Shown here piece after piece: positions 44,841-52,004 of a stretch of 64,000 nt of DNA (position 1 is its first letter; each line of letters starts with the position of its first letter). The notes beneath the pieces were generated by a model. It searched no databases, was not told the origin of the DNA, and saw only the letters and a program-made list of their open reading frames with translations. Origin of the DNA: Acetobacterium wieringae. Lineage in GTDB: Bacteria; Bacillota; Clostridia; Eubacteriales; Eubacteriaceae. Where the stretch lies: assembly GCF_001766835.1 (NCBI RefSeq), contig NZ_LKEU01000040.1:1-64000 (forward strand), in the 5' to 3' direction. Position numbers and translations under genes: made by a program.

Positions 44841-44960
44841 CTTGTCTTTCTCCTTTTAAAATAATTTTGTTATTCTCAGAGTCTCTTTTTTAAATCTGAC
44901 CCACACGCCAGAATTATTTTTTGCAAACATCCTGTGCACATGTATATACAGATTTTTCAT

Positions 44961-45046
44961 AGATTACCATCTTTTATCCTTGATGTCAATATTTTTCTAT
45001 TTTGGAACAATTTATTATCTTTACTTGTTTGTTATTTCTCAAACAA
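44961..45046 (-). promoter_or_regulatory. fhs promoter with upstream inverted repeat
   Basis: On the minus strand TTGACA (44984-44989) and TAATCT (44961-44966) are 17 bases apart. Exactly 35 bases upstream of the -35 box lies the inverted repeat TTGTTTG-N8-CAAACAA (45025-45046), followed by GTAAAGATAATAAATTGTT. The same arrangement occurs at 51326-51411. The untranslated leader is about 115 bases and shows no riboswitch I recognise. Confidence 0.75.
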
Positions 45047-45387
45047 AGTTATGTCGTGAAAATTTTTGTTATTATTTTAACGTTTTTATGTGATTTCATC
45101 CGTAATAACAGCTATTTTTTATACTTTATATATTTTTACAAATCTTTCCCCTTGTTTTCTGCAAACGTATAAAAAAAAGCCCTGAACAGCTTCACTATTC
45201 AAGGCTCCTTAAAATTCATTCGTAAAATCGCTTTTTTTATCGTTCTGCTTTTGTCACTTTTATAACAAAAACATTCGCGATTGATAATATTGTTTGGGTT
45301 AACACCGAAACTTTTTTGGTAATTGATAAAAAAACGCCGTATCTTACTTCCTAAAACTTAAAATATTTTTTTAATATTTCTGTTTTT
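45047..45387. other. AT-rich intergenic region with one terminator
   Basis: I see no gene here. A hairpin at 45171-45206 (AGCCTTGAA with TTCAGGGCT on the minus strand) followed by eight T on that strand is a good terminator for the transporter gene ending at 45388, though 180 bases beyond it. The rest is AT-rich DNA without clear repeats. Confidence 0.6.
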
Positions 45388-46746
45388 TTAACTCTCTGCC
45401 AGTACTTTTTTGTCAGCCTGATCTTTTTCCATATCTTTGAGTTTTCTCGACAAGATCACAAAAACCACCAAACCAAAGATCATTACCAGCGCCGGATATA
45501 AACAAAATCCGTTTTTAATTGCCTGAATCAGTTCCGGTGTCGGCGCCATATCAGCCACATAACTGGCCGAAGCCAGGGCTGTGGTAATGATGACACTTTT
45601 AATAAAGTTTCCGACTTTAATGGGGGTAGTCAGTAGCGCCATGATAAAGCCACGAACATTTTTACCTGTGCGCCACTCGCCGTAGTCGACACAGGTAGCA
45701 TACATCGCAACTACCAGAGCATCCGGTAAACCGTAACCAATAAAGGATAGTAACATAACAATTTTAAATGCCGTGGCACTCATCGGTACCAGCCAGGTAA
45801 TCAACAATCCGGCAATGAAGATGCACAAAGCCCCAACATATGCCTTTCGGGGTCCGAATATTTTAGAAACGGTGGTCGCCAGAGTGGCCGAAAGCAGCAT
45901 AACAACGGTCAGTCCAGTCATGAAAATCGCCATACCCGGGAGATCATTGAGTACATATTTAAAATAATAAAAGGCCAGACCAAGCACCACAAACTTGCCG
46001 ACGTAGCGCCCCAGATCAATCAACAATAAACCGATCAGCGGAGGGTTATGCAGCAATTGCTTGAGTATTTCAGGAATTGGCATGCTTTCTTTTTTCTCAG
46101 TAACCGGTGCAGTTCCCCGGAAAGCATATTCTTTTGTCAGAAAGAAAAATATCCAGTAACACAGAACCATAAATAAAGCAACCATAATAACCACCGTCGT
46201 GTAACCCATCGCCGGATCATTAAGCGCTTTGCTGATTTCCTGAATCGCCCGAACCCCAACATAAGAAAAAGTCAGAGAACCCAGAGCGTTGAAGATCCCC
46301 CGGTTGGCCGACATTTTAACCCGCTCGTCAACACGATCCGTTAGGGCACTGTTCATGGCAATGTGAGCAGAATAATACACGTCAAAGACCAAATGGCCAA
46401 TAATAAAGCCAGCACAAGCGGTGATGGCATTGGTCATCGAGTCGCCGATTTTTAGAAATTGAACCACATAGAGTAACGCTGCCACTGGCGGACCAATCAG
46501 CAGCCATGATCGGAATTTACCCCACTTGAGATTACTTTTCTGGAGGATGATCCCGGCCACCGGCACCCAGATTAGATCAAAGATACTGGTAATCATAAGC
46601 ACCGATCCGGCCAGCGCCACCGGCATCTTAACTGCATCGGTCAGGAAGGCCGAAAAAAACATTAATTCGACATAAATAAAAATCTGAAAACCAAACGAAG
46701 GCAGACCATAGAGATAAATAACACTTTTCTTTAACTTATCAGCCAT
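45388..46746 (-). CDS. MFS transporter (sugar-cation symporter type), copy 2
   Basis: A 452-residue, twelve-helix membrane protein of the MFS_2/GPH group, starting KKSVIYLYGLPSFGFQIFIY. It is clearly paralogous to the transporter at 48613-49980, which begins KKSAINLYGLPSFGFQTLVN. It lies downstream of a corrinoid methyltransferase pair, so it probably imports or exports the methylated substrate or demethylated product (inference). A 77-base fold-back structure separates it from the methyltransferase gene. Confidence 0.87.
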   Translation of the reverse strand: MADKLKKSVIYLYGLPSFGFQIFIYVELMFFSAFLTDAVKMPVALAGSVLMITSIFDLIWVPVAGIILQKSNLKWGKFRSWLLIGPPVAALLYVVQFLKIGDSMTNAITACAGFIIGHLVFDVYYSAHIAMNSALTDRVDERVKMSANRGIFNALGSLTFSYVGVRAIQEISKALNDPAMGYTTVVIMVALFMVLCYWIFFFLTKEYAFRGTAPVTEKKESMPIPEILKQLLHNPPLIGLLLIDLGRYVGKFVVLGLAFYYFKYVLNDLPGMAIFMTGLTVVMLLSATLATTVSKIFGPRKAYVGALCIFIAGLLITWLVPMSATAFKIVMLLSFIGYGLPDALVVAMYATCVDYGEWRTGKNVRGFIMALLTTPIKVGNFIKSVIITTALASASYVADMAPTPELIQAIKNGFCLYPALVMIFGLVVFVILSRKLKDMEKDQADKKVLAES

Positions 46747-46773
46747 TTCTGATTCCTTTCCAAATTGAAGAAA

Positions 46774-46850
46774 TCGTCCCCAAAAGCGGCAATTATTTTT
46801 GGAACCTTATACCAAAATCCATTAATAATTCCTGCTATTTTCGGGGACGA
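46774..46850 (-). ncRNA. Long fold-back structure between methyltransferase and transporter genes
   Basis: TCGTCCCC (46774-46781) pairs with GGGGACGA (46843-46850). Inside it AATTATT (791-797) pairs with AATAATT (824-830), and a terminal hairpin TTTTGG ... CCAAAA closes the loop, giving a long interrupted stem. A second hairpin (GTGACC ... GGTCAC) follows toward 46902. No T-run follows on the minus strand, so an mRNA processing or stability element is likelier than a terminator. Confidence 0.5.
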
Positions 46851-46901
46851 ATCTGTGACCCCTTCCATCAGGAAGTTACGGTCACTTAGTGATCATTTAG
46901 T

Positions 46902-47882
46902 TCAGAACATTTTTTCTGACATTTTGTCAATTTCTTGATTGATGGTTTCATAAACCCCTGGGAACGAATCAATCGGTAATCCTGAGGTCTGAGAGGGAAT
47001 AAAATACAGTTTGCCATTTTCTTCACAGGTTTTTTTCACATATTCTGCTACAATTTCTGGGGTCCAATCAGGGAAATCAACCAAACCACTGTGAATGCCA
47101 CCCATAAAGGTAATTTTGTCGCCGTATTCTTTAATCAGTTCAGGAATGTTATTGGTGTTCATTACACCCTGCCAGATATCGATACCCATTTCGATCATCG
47201 ATGGCACCAGGTTTGCGGCATAGCTGTCACTGTGGTGAACAATCAGTTCAACGCCATTCTCTTTATAATAGCCATAGATTTTTTTGTAGGCCGGTTCAAA
47301 GAATTCTTTAAACATCGCTGGTGAAATAAAAGAATTGATCTGGCTGCCCCAGTCATCATGATGGAATACCGCATCAGGATGAAGATGATCGATAAATTCT
47401 TTAGCCAGTCGCAGTTCAAAATCAACCAGGAAATCAATCAACGCATGCATTTCTTCTGGTTCTTCGTAGTAAGCCATTAAGGCCTCTTCCATACTCATCA
47501 GGTAATGGATATGTTCAAACAGACCGGGCGCCACAAAAACAGTGACATACTGATCATTCCGATCAACCGCATTAGCCTCAGCAATCGCCGTCGCCCAAGC
47601 TTCTTCGGGATAATCAAGCTTCGGCGCTTTAACATAATCCCGCCATTTGGTGATATCCTTAACAACGATGTGCTCCTCATCATGAACCGGAAATGAGCCC
47701 AATTGGCCTTCCGGCCAGCTCAAGGTAACGCCCCATTCATTAACTATCGTACCACCGACCGGTGGTTTTAAACGACTGATCGGGGTTTTCATCATCAGGG
47801 CAAAGGGTTCATATTGTTTGACAAAGCGATCCGGATTTCCACCCTTCATTACTTCAACTAAATTTTGTCTTTTTGTTAACAT
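46902..47882 (-). CDS. UroD-family methyltransferase (corrinoid-dependent methyl transfer)
   Basis: A 326-residue member of the uroporphyrinogen decarboxylase superfamily branch that includes MtaA and the methoxy-aromatic methyltransferases of acetogens. It shows FHHDDWGSQ, ELIVHHSDSYA, GIDIWQGV and KITFMGGI. The H-x-C zinc motif of MtaA is replaced by HHSDS, so any zinc must be bound differently. With a corrinoid protein gene 14 bases upstream and a transporter on each side, it most likely moves a methyl group from an imported substrate to the corrinoid protein. A substrate cannot be named. AGGAGAG lies before the ATG. Confidence 0.85.
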   Translation of the reverse strand: MLTKRQNLVEVMKGGNPDRFVKQYEPFALMMKTPISRLKPPVGGTIVNEWGVTLSWPEGQLGSFPVHDEEHIVVKDITKWRDYVKAPKLDYPEEAWATAIAEANAVDRNDQYVTVFVAPGLFEHIHYLMSMEEALMAYYEEPEEMHALIDFLVDFELRLAKEFIDHLHPDAVFHHDDWGSQINSFISPAMFKEFFEPAYKKIYGYYKENGVELIVHHSDSYAANLVPSMIEMGIDIWQGVMNTNNIPELIKEYGDKITFMGGIHSGLVDFPDWTPEIVAEYVKKTCEENGKLYFIPSQTSGLPIDSFPGVYETINQEIDKMSEKMF

Positions 47883-47896
47883 TTTTCTCTCCTCTC

Positions 47897-48526
47897 CTAT
47901 GCTGTTGCCAGTTCTTTGGCTTTTACCGCAGCACTACCGGCATCAGGAGCATATCCGTCAGCACCAACTTCAACGGCATATTCCGGCGTGACCGGAGCAC
48001 CGCCAACAATCACTTTCATCTCCGGATAAGCAGCTTTAATGGTCTGTACTGCTTCTTTTAAGGCTGGCATGGTGGTGGTTAACAAACCGGAACAGGCCAC
48101 CAGTTTGACATTGGCATTGTCTTTAACTGCTTGAACAAAGGTATCAGCAGGGACATCAACGCCCAGATCAACCATATCAAAACCAGCACTTTCGATCATC
48201 ATCGAAACCAGATTTTTACCGATATCGTGAAGGTCACCGGCAACCGTACCGATGATGCAGGTACCCAGCGAGGCGGAACCATCACCAGCCATCAGTGGTT
48301 TTAATACTTCCACGCCTTTTGACATGGCTTTAGCAGCAATTAGCATTTCCGGGACAAAGATTTCGCCGGATGAGAATTTATCCCCAACGACGCCCATGGA
48401 ATCAACCATGGCCTGGAGAATCTCACTTGGGGTGCTGCCTTCATCCAGTGCTTCCTGTACCAGTCCGGGAACCAGTTTCGATTTTCCAGCTTCGACTTTT
48501 GCTTTGACTTCTGCTATTTTTGACAT
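47897..48526 (-). CDS. Corrinoid (B12-binding) methyltransferase protein
   Basis: A 209-residue methyl carrier. The N-terminal helical cap (residues 1-85) is followed by a B12-binding domain with the cobalt-ligand motif DLHDIGKNLV and the later GLLTTTMPALKEAV and VGGAPVTPEYA, as in MtaC, MtvC and MttC. It accepts a methyl group from the UroD-type protein and passes it on toward tetrahydrofolate via a second methyltransferase not found in this window. Upstream AAGGAGATAA fits the ATG. A strong hairpin separates it from the transporter gene upstream. Confidence 0.92.
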   Translation of the reverse strand: MSKIAEVKAKVEAGKSKLVPGLVQEALDEGSTPSEILQAMVDSMGVVGDKFSSGEIFVPEMLIAAKAMSKGVEVLKPLMAGDGSASLGTCIIGTVAGDLHDIGKNLVSMMIESAGFDMVDLGVDVPADTFVQAVKDNANVKLVACSGLLTTTMPALKEAVQTIKAAYPEMKVIVGGAPVTPEYAVEVGADGYAPDAGSAAVKAKELATA

Positions 48527-48558
48527 GATTTATCTCCTTAAATTAAATTGTATATTCT

Positions 48559-48590
48559 AAACCGGAGCAATGTGTGAATCGCTCCGGTTT
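48559..48590 (-). promoter_or_regulatory. Intercistronic hairpin before the corrinoid protein gene
   Basis: A perfect 10-base stem (AAACCGGAGC with GCTCCGGTTT, 12-base loop) lies between the first transporter and the corrinoid protein gene. On the minus strand only TTT follows, so partial termination or differential mRNA stability is more likely than full termination. Confidence 0.6.
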
Positions 48591-48612
48591 CATTGAACTT
48601 TGTTTTTTATAC

Positions 48613-49980
48613 TTAAGCCAATTTACGTTCTGCTAATTCTTTATTGATTTCTTCCATTCGTTTTGGTGTTAATGTATAAAGCCCAAACATCATCACCATT
48701 CCAATAATCATAATGATTGCCGGATAAAGGGCGAAACCATTTTTAATTCCCTGAATCAGTTCTGGAGTCACGGCCATATCAGCAACATAACCAACTGAAG
48801 CCAGCACCGCTGAAATGATAACCGAACGGACAAAAATAGATACTTTGATTGGCATACTGATCAGTGACATGATAAAACCACGGGCATTTTTGCCGGTTTT
48901 CCAGTCGCCATAATCAACGGTTGCAGAGTACATTGCCACACCCAGAGAATCTGGCAAACCATAACCAATATAGGCAGCAAACATGATGATTTTAAAAGCA
49001 GTTGCTTCAAGCGGCATAAACCAGACAATTAGCAAACCGATAATCAAAAGCGACAGGGCGATCATATAGGTGTTTTTTTCGCCAAGTCGTTTAGCAATCG
49101 GTGATGCAATCATGGCTGCAAAGAAGTTGACAATGGTTAATCCGGTCATGAACAATGCCAGTCCAGGCAAATCGTTAATGACATATTTAAAGTAGTAGAA
49201 GGCCATTCCAAAAATAACGAAACGTCCCAGGTATCGTCCCAGTTCCACCAGCATCAGCCCCATCAATGGTGGGTTGACAACAATTTGTTTGAGCATTTCG
49301 CCCACTGACATCTTTTCAGCCGGTTTGCCCGCTTGGGCTTCGGTACCGTTTTGAGCATAGTCTTTGGTGATTACAAAATAAATGATGTTACAGGCAATCA
49401 TAATCACACCGGTGATCGCTGCCATATAGGTGTAACCTAAAACCGGGTTGCCGACACCAGCACCAATAGCGGCGATGGCTTTTACCCCAAAATAGGAGAA
49501 CACCAGAGCACCCGCTGCATTGAACATTCCCCGGTTACTGGCCATTGAGATTCGTTCTTCCCGAACCGTGGTCAGCGCATTATTCATGGAAATATGGGCA
49601 GCATAAAAGGTATTCCAAACCAAATGGCTGATGGCGAATCCTAAAAAGATGATAATAGCATTAATTTCCGAGGTTCCGCCAATCTGCGAAAACTGCAAAA
49701 TATAAAAGAGCGCCGCAATGGGTGGTCCGACCAATAGCCATGAACGGTATTTCCCCCACTTCATGTTGCTTTTTTCAAGAATAACCCCTGATGTTGGTAC
49801 GGCCACAATATCAACAATACTGGTGGCCAATAAGATGGTACTTACTAATGCCAAAGGAATTTTTGCAAAGTCGGTGAGGAAAGCTGCAAAAAACATGACT
49901 TCAATATTGACTAAGGTCTGAAACCCAAATGACGGTAATCCATAAAGATTAATAGCCGACTTTTTTAATGGTTTGTTCAT
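48613..49980 (-). CDS. MFS transporter (sugar-cation symporter type), copy 1
   Basis: A 455-residue twelve-helix MFS_2/GPH-type protein, first gene of the methyltransferase operon. It shares its whole layout with the copy at 45388-46746, including LPSFGFQ near the N-terminus, the GKYRSWLLVGPPIAALFYIL loop and the RGFIMSLISMPIKV segment near the end. Two related transporters around one methyltransferase pair suggest import of a methylated compound and export of the demethylated one, or substrates of two kinds (inference). GGAGAAAGA precedes the ATG. Confidence 0.88.
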   Translation of the reverse strand: MNKPLKKSAINLYGLPSFGFQTLVNIEVMFFAAFLTDFAKIPLALVSTILLATSIVDIVAVPTSGVILEKSNMKWGKYRSWLLVGPPIAALFYILQFSQIGGTSEINAIIIFLGFAISHLVWNTFYAAHISMNNALTTVREERISMASNRGMFNAAGALVFSYFGVKAIAAIGAGVGNPVLGYTYMAAITGVIMIACNIIYFVITKDYAQNGTEAQAGKPAEKMSVGEMLKQIVVNPPLMGLMLVELGRYLGRFVIFGMAFYYFKYVINDLPGLALFMTGLTIVNFFAAMIASPIAKRLGEKNTYMIALSLLIIGLLIVWFMPLEATAFKIIMFAAYIGYGLPDSLGVAMYSATVDYGDWKTGKNARGFIMSLISMPIKVSIFVRSVIISAVLASVGYVADMAVTPELIQGIKNGFALYPAIIMIIGMVMMFGLYTLTPKRMEEINKELAERKLA

Positions 49981-50276
49981 AATTCTTTCTCCTTTTTAGT
50001 TTCAACTTTAATAACAATTTCTACTAAAATAACTGTCGACACTATTTGTCTGATCAGCCAATCTCCCTATAACAACAAGCAAACAGCAACACTTCTATCC
50101 AGTCGTTCCGCAACCAGAAATTATTTTGCACCATAACGATCATCCTGAAATAGTGCAATCCTTTTCATAATGCCTTTCTTCATTAAAATAGAGTTTCGAA
50201 GAAGCGGTACTAAAGATATCATGACATTTTTACAAACCGTAAATAAAATTGTAATTACTAATTCATTTACAACATC

Positions 50277-50305
50277 ATTGTACTCGTATTCAATGAAGCT
50301 GTCAA
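50277..50305 (-). promoter_or_regulatory. Sigma-A promoter of the methyltransferase operon
   Basis: On the minus strand TTGACA (50300-50305) and TACAAT (50277-50282) are separated by 17 bases. The repeated 10-mer TTGTACTCGT overlaps the -10 box, as an operator might. Confidence 0.7.
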
Positions 50306-50620
50306 TGTTTTTTTAGTAAAACATTTCAGTTAATCTATTTTTTAAACTTTGTACTCGTTTTCTTCATTGATTTTTTATATGATTATTCGTTTTTTTTGGC
50401 AACTTGTCTGTTTTTACTGTTATTTTTGACATTATGTCCATCATCACATTATTATTTTTTAATTTGAATTTACAAAATACCGTTTAATACCTTTCAAATT
50501 TCAGAAGAAATTCCAAAGCACGTTCCTGCATTAACATTCGTTTGCTTATATAATGTATTCCCCGCCACAAAAAACTTAACCTGATATATTTTCCTTTTTT
50601 GACTGAGCAGCTTCACCATC

Positions 50621-50651
50621 AAAAAAAGAACTTCGTACGAAGTTCTTTTTT
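50621..50651. terminator. Palindromic bidirectional terminator
   Basis: AAAAAAAGAACTTCG pairs with CGAAGTTCTTTTTT around TA; the core is a perfect palindrome. On the minus strand it lies about 85 bases past the acetyltransferase stop codon. Confidence 0.85.
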
Positions 50652-50736
50652 CAAGCTCTATAATTTTTTGAAGATATCATTTATTTTAAATATGTTTAAT
50701 CAATAATTCTATGAAATTACTATAGCCCGCACCGTT

Positions 50737-51240
50737 TTATCTTGTCAAAGCATACATACAGGAGTCCTGAAGTTTACCATTTTTATATATACTTTTCTGA
50801 AAAACACCTTCCAAATGAAAACCAGCTTTTTCAATGGTTCTTCGCGCCTTCTGGTTATCAGCAAAGGGTCGAGCGTAAATTCTGACCAAATCCGACTCAT
50901 CAAAAGCTTTTTCACAGATCTGTTTAATGGAACCAGTCATGATTCCCTGTCCCCAATAGGGTTCGCCAAGCCAAAAACCCAACTCGCCACTTTTGCAACT
51001 GACATCTTCCTGCATCAGCAGACTGATCGCTCCAATCGGCGCATCATCGATTGTGATCGCCTTGTTTAGATGCCTTCTTTTATTCTGATGAATGCTTTTA
51101 GTAATAAACAGATGGGCATCATCCAGAGTGTACGGATAGGGAAAGGTGTTTCGTAAATTTCCTGCTATCTTTTCATTATTGGCCAGAGGCACAATATTTT
51201 CAGCATCACTTAGCTTCCATTCTCTTAGTCCAAATTCCAT
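50737..51240 (-). CDS. GNAT-family N-acetyltransferase (RimJ/RimL-like)
   Basis: About 167 residues of the GNAT fold: LREWKLSDAENIVPLANN at the start, GELGFWLGEPYWGQGIMTGS as the acetyl-CoA binding motif, and ARPFADNQKARRTIEKAGFHLEG as the RimJ/RimL signature (parts of longer stretches). It acetylates an amine on a protein or small molecule; the target is unknown. AAAGGAGG is spaced for the ATG at 51240, not for the one 27 bases upstream. Its promoter shares an inverted repeat with fhs, an unexpected link. Confidence 0.87.
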   Translation of the reverse strand: MEFGLREWKLSDAENIVPLANNEKIAGNLRNTFPYPYTLDDAHLFITKSIHQNKRRHLNKAITIDDAPIGAISLLMQEDVSCKSGELGFWLGEPYWGQGIMTGSIKQICEKAFDESDLVRIYARPFADNQKARRTIEKAGFHLEGVFQKSIYKNGKLQDSCMYALTR

Positions 51241-51325
51241 TTTTTGACCTCCTTTGATCATCGCCATTGATTTCTAGTTTTTTCTAAAAAACTAATTTGT
51301 ACTCGTTTACTTTTTAATTTTCATC

Positions 51326-51411
51326 AGCTTAACATCTTTGGAATTTTATGTCAATTTTTTTTCTTTTTGCAACAATTTATTACCTTTACTTGTTTGATAT
51401 TTCTCAAACAA
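51326..51411 (-). promoter_or_regulatory. GNAT gene promoter with the same inverted repeat as fhs
   Basis: On the minus strand TTGACA (51349-51354) and TAAGCT (51326-51331) are 17 bases apart. The inverted repeat TTGTTTG-N8-CAAACAA (51390-51411) lies exactly 35 bases upstream of the -35 box, as at fhs, and the bases between them are largely conserved too. Confidence 0.7.
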
Positions 51412-52004
51412 GAGGTAGTTCTGAAATTATATTGTTCGTTAATTAACAAATCATTTTTAATCAAGATGTTGTTTTTCGATAGATTTTATTCGGGTAACTT
51501 TAATACAGATACATCAAATTCAATTTATGGATAACATACTTTTTATCCATTGTCTGATAGCTATTGGACAACTTTTTATTTTTTTATCAATTCCACATAA
51601 ACAAATCAGCTATTTAAATGATCTTGATAGTTAATCTACTGCTATATCTATCAAATTGACACCATATCACTGCTAATACTATGAAAAATATTTCTCCCTA
51701 AAAAACCGATAATAACGTTGCGATCAAATGCATTTAAATGAAAAAAATCACTGTCTTGAGGCTTTGTTCCACCATAATAATTTTACTTTTCAATTTTTTT
51801 GCCCTAATTTTTTTATTGTTTTGAACTCTAGTAAAGAGAAAATTAAGTATTTTTTAAGATTCATCGTTTTGATTGTTACTCTGACAATCGTTGTCGTTCC
51901 CTGCTTTGATTCCTAGATCAGCAAGCAAATCTGCTATACTTTCTTCACCATTTAGCATAAAATTAGAGCATCAAAGCGTCATCATAATAATCATAGGTGA
52001 AAAA
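51412..52004. other. AT-rich intergenic region without a gene
   Basis: Nearly 600 bases of AT-rich DNA between divergent genes. Short open frames are present (for example near 51728-51916) but they have no convincing ribosome binding site or composition. The helicase gene's ribosome binding site ATAGGTGA lies at the right end. I see no clear promoter, repeat or RNA motif. Confidence 0.4.

Larger units (their letters stand above)
49981..50736. other. Long regulatory intergenic region
   Basis: I see no supported gene in these 756 bases. It contains a sigma-A promoter for the methyltransferase operon (50277-50305), two copies of the 10-mer TTGTACTCGT (50278-50287 and 50349-50358; a third at 51297-51306), a short palindrome GACATTATGTC, and a terminator (50621-50651) for the acetyltransferase gene. 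The leader between the promoter and the transporter ATG is almost 290 bases, long enough for an RNA control element, but I recognise no cobalamin riboswitch box in it. Confidence 0.5.

Noticed and set aside
44841..44953. fhs leader as a tetrahydrofolate riboswitch
   Set aside because: It is short and lacks a recognisable pseudoknot core; only a small TGTATATACA palindrome is visible.
49981..50276. Long leader of the methyltransferase operon as a cobalamin riboswitch
   Set aside because: I could not find the conserved B12-box or the expected core helices, so there is no basis for the call.
51728..51916. Short open frame in the gap before the helicase gene
   Set aside because: Phe- and Ile-rich composition typical of AT-rich non-coding DNA, and no ribosome binding site.
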